Part shown: positions 61,094 to 64,000 of the stretch, one piece after another
Layout of the letters: each line of letters starts with the position of its first letter
Numbering within the stretch: the first letter of the stretch is position 1
From: Rhynchosporium graminicola
Taxonomy: Eukaryota > Ascomycota > Leotiomycetes > Helotiales > Ploettnerulaceae
NCBI GenBank assembly: GCA_900074885.1
Contig: FJUW01000020.1
Span: 488,844-552,843 of the forward strand
DNA length: 64,000 nucleotides
Reading direction: 5' to 3'
Translations under genes and position numbers: made by a program
The notes under the pieces: generated by a model
Databases searched by the model: none
Told to the model about the DNA's origin: nothing
The model's input: only the letters and a program-made list of their open reading frames with translations

Positions 61094-64000
61094 ATGGAGT
61101 GTCAAGAAGACTTCGACGAGGTTGAAAGCCCAGAGCTCATGGATGAAACTCAAGACGGTACCGATCCGCCACCGAAGAAATCTGGATCGAAAGCGAAAGG
61201 ACGGAAGAGGACGAAGACAGGTTGTTTGAGTGAGATACCTCCTGATCTTTACGAATCTCGCGCCATACTGACTCCTGTATTCTAGCATGCCGAAAGAGGC
61301 GCATTAAATGTGGCGAAGAGAGGCCGACATGTACGTCTCATCTGATTGACTTCTTTGAATGTGCTGTCGCTATGAGTGATTTCATCAGTCTCGATACTGA
61401 TATTTAGATATAGGCAGCAATTGCACCAAGTCAAAGCGGCAATGTGAGGGCTATAACCAAAGGGTCGTTTTCAAAGACCCTTTGAATGGATATAGGCCAC
61501 CAAATCCACACTTTACACAAAGCTCATTCTCAAATTCTGGTTATAGCCAGTCAGTGAGCCGCCGAGAGTCACATACTCAATCAGGGAGCAGCCAAACACC
61601 ACTACCAATTGCTCCAAAACCGAGCGTATCTACAAACATCCGTGCTCACGTCGACCAGGCAGCATTTTCTCCTACCAACGAGCGTAGATCGGGCTCTACG
61701 ACAAAAGGCTTGCCAGGCCAGGCTACACAAAGAACCAAAATTCAACCAAAAGTAAAAACACAGCTGCAGGAACAGTCTCTTGATACCAGGGTGCACTCGC
61801 ATATTTTGGAGAAGCAGTCGCCTAATGATCACGTGACTCACTATGACTTCAATGCTCTCGGGAAACAAGAAAGTAGCAGCGGTATCTCCTACTCTCCTTC
61901 GCAAAGTACGCAGTCAAGTTGGTCTGCTGGTCTAAGTTGTATGTTTGATCACCACTTTCCTTGCTGAACACATCTGATGAACATTTCAAGCTGCCACATC
62001 TTCCCGTCCACCATTTTCAACGGCAAAATGGGAACCTGGACCGTATATAGGTTCAGGTGAGGAGAAATTCGACTACAGTGGTTCAATCAGCACGGTCCAT
62101 TTACAGAATGAACCATCATCAGAACAGTATGTCCAAAAAAAGGCAACGATAGGGCAACCCATTTATCCCCGAAACTGGCAAGGACATCAGCAAGACGAAG
62201 TGTATCCTCCTCCAGCACCCAATTGGAGTCTTGGTCAACCACTTCCGCAATATCGACCAAACTTGGAAGATATGGATGATCCTTTTGACGTTTCCGAGGC
62301 TGAGGATGAAATCGATACAGCAGATGAGCATTTTGACGTTTTACATGATGATCCTCATGATACTCACCTAAAGAGAAATGATCTCGGCATCATCGTAGCT
62401 GTGCAAGCAGGCCAGGACAAGCAGGGGTTCAACCTCCGCTCCTTCGTGTCATTTATTGATCGACCCGATATGTTGGCAACATACATGCCATCTTCTCAAT
62501 CAACTCCTTTGCGAGACCAGATGACTGCCAGGATATTCTGCCATTTCGTTAATGTCACCGGTCCTTGTATGTCACTGTTCGAGAGGCACCCTTCGAACCC
62601 TGCGTTGATGTTCCAAGGAACGCCTGTTCCAAGATCACAGCAGCATATATGGGCTTGTAAGTTTTTGCTTTTTCCCTGAGGACCCTCGCTAAGACCCAAA
62701 CAGATACGTTCCCAACTCTTGCGTTGAACAACTCTGCCTTGCTACATGCCATGCTTGCCATTGCAAGTCTTCACATCTCAAAGCTTCAAGGTGGGCCTAT
62801 CACGGCATCATACAAACATTATGCACTTAGTCTTCGCCGGATCGCCAAGAGTGTCAGTCTACCGACACGGCGAGGGCACCCTGCCACACTTGCGGCAGCA
62901 CTACTGCTTGCATTCTATGAGTGCTGGGCTGCAGATCATCAGAAATGGAGCAATCATCTCTTAGGCGCGAAACAACTTGTTAAAGAAATAGACTTCGCCG
63001 GGATGACGAGACAGATAAAGCGGAAGAAGGCACAGAAACAACGGGAAGTTCTGGAAAGAAACCACTACGTACATGAGCATGGTCTTGACTACGATTTTGA
63101 TGACCAGGATCAATTACAGGCACCTGATGAAATTGATGAGGGCATTATAGGAACTTTGATGGGTAGGAAAATTAGCTACGATGAGTACGGTCATATTATC
63201 GATGATGGCAGGAACTTTGGCTCTTGGGGAAAGGAGTACACGGTCAGAGATCTGGAAATTTACGAAACGCAACGTGACCTCTTTTGGTGGTATTGCAAAC
63301 AGGATACATATCAAAGTATTCTTGGAGGAGGGAAGCTCTTGTAAGATATTCTTCTTCTCGAGATATCTAACCTGGACTGATAATATGTAGCTTGGATTAT
63401 CCTTTCTGGAGCCATTGCCCACCACGAGCGCCATTAGGTCGTCTCAACGCTGTGTAAGTGTAATAAACATGCTGACGTATATGTTGCTAACAACATCAGT
63501 TACGGCACATTCGATCATATGATCCTTTTATTAGGACGATTGGCCAACTTCCAGGCCAAAGATCTGAAGAGGAAACGACTTGCTATGAAAGCCAATGGCG
63601 GCCGCTGGCAACCACCAGAATCCATGCGAGCGCAACAACCTGCAGCAACCCAGGACCAAAACAACAGCGCACCTCAAACTCCACCGCAAATGCCCAACTT
63701 CAGCGGCATGGTCCCTGACGTTCAAGAAGCCAAACTTCCCATGGGGTTCGAGCCTTCTAAAGACTCGCCCTCCAGCACACAAGGCGAGGAATTAGACTTA
63801 CACGCACAAACGCACGCTGCCAATGAAGAATGGCAAGAAATCCGTGATGGATTCGATCTGATCGAAAGCCACTTCGGGGAGGACTTTCAAGCCCTAGGTC
63901 CGGAATTCTCGGCGCCGATACAAACGCCATTCGGGCCAGCACTGCAATACAGAACGTATGGAATAGCGGGTATCTGGATGAACCTCTACATGGGACTCAT
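61094..64000 (+). CDS. Zn2Cys6 transcription factor (fungal), truncated by the window end
   Basis: Seven exons are seen: 61,094-61,229, 61,286-61,330, 61,414-61,938, 61,991-62,656, 62,704-63,340, 63,391-63,453 and 63,500 onward. Over 850 residues lie in the window. Splicing after TTGA (donor GTGAGA) is needed to make the full zinc cluster: Cys 44, 47, 54, 61, 64 and 71, in TGCLTCRKRRIKC and CSNCTKSKRQCEGY, preceded by a basic GRKRTK stretch. Both short introns fall inside the cluster. A long Ser/Gln/Pro-rich linker and an acidic patch (DVSEAEDEIDTADEHF) follow. The regulatory domain of the Fungal_trans_2 type then has LRDQMTARIFCHFVNVTGPC, LNNSALLHAMLAIASLHISK and LLAFYECWAADHQKW, GTFDHMILLLGRLANF. 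ATG 61,094 was chosen in a good ACCATGG context. The target genes are unknown. Confidence 0.92.

Overview
The window is nuclear DNA of a filamentous ascomycete (Pezizomycotina). The gene families and the style of short introns suggest a Leotiomycete, but that rank is an inference. The evidence is: many 45-100 nt GT-AG introns with internal CTAAC/CTAAT-type branch sequences; fungal-only families (Bfr1, LaeA-like methyltransferase, Zn2Cys6 regulator, VAO-type oxidase, DUF3435); and an AT-rich block with the footprint of repeat-induced point mutation (RIP).

Layout. Positions 1-12.6 kb form a gene-dead, AT-rich, RIP-mutated block. It holds a ruined DUF3435 (tyrosine-recombinase-like) gene on the minus strand (about 1.3-3.1 kb) and a complete but dead Ty3/Gypsy LTR retrotransposon (4,158-11,934). 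That element has two 268-bp LTRs, a perfect 5-bp target-site duplication, and recognisable gag zinc-knuckle, reverse transcriptase, RNase H and integrase relics. A 191-bp LTR-like repeat sits at the block's right edge (12,751-12,941). A related solo LTR with a perfect target duplication lies at 22,448-22,638.

From 15 kb on, normal genes appear, interrupted by decayed ones. Housekeeping genes are a conserved hypothetical (15.2 kb), BFR1 and RPB5 (divergent, sharing one 513-bp promoter), CDC45 (23.5-26.2 kb), a reticulon (38.7-40.1 kb), methylenetetrahydrofolate reductase (52.7-54.7 kb) and a mitochondrial GatB/YqeY-type AIM41 protein (57.8-58.4 kb). Accessory genes are a vanillyl-alcohol-oxidase-like flavoenzyme (29.4-31.4 kb), an MFS transporter (33.5-35.0 kb), an O-methyltransferase (46.3-48.0 kb), a LaeA-like methyltransferase (49.5-51.1 kb) and a Zn2Cys6 regulator running off the right end (61.1 kb to edge). 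Relics are an AMP-dependent CoA ligase (21.5-22.1 kb), a paraoxonase/arylesterase (26.7-28.1 kb), a possible HET-type protein and a GMC oxidoreductase (35.2-36.5 kb), and a possible folylpolyglutamate synthase fragment (43.7-43.9 kb).

The genes do not form one pathway. The O-methyltransferase and the LaeA-like methyltransferase are divergent neighbours about 1.6 kb apart and could belong to a secondary-metabolite locus, but no polyketide, peptide or terpene synthase is visible. The most distinctive features are the fully resolved RIP-killed retrotransposon with an open frame antisense to pol, the DUF3435 relic (the family that includes Starship captains), the two 20-nt micro-exons, a GC-AG intron, and a promoter region packed with about ten different short tandem repeats. 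I found no clear new biological system.
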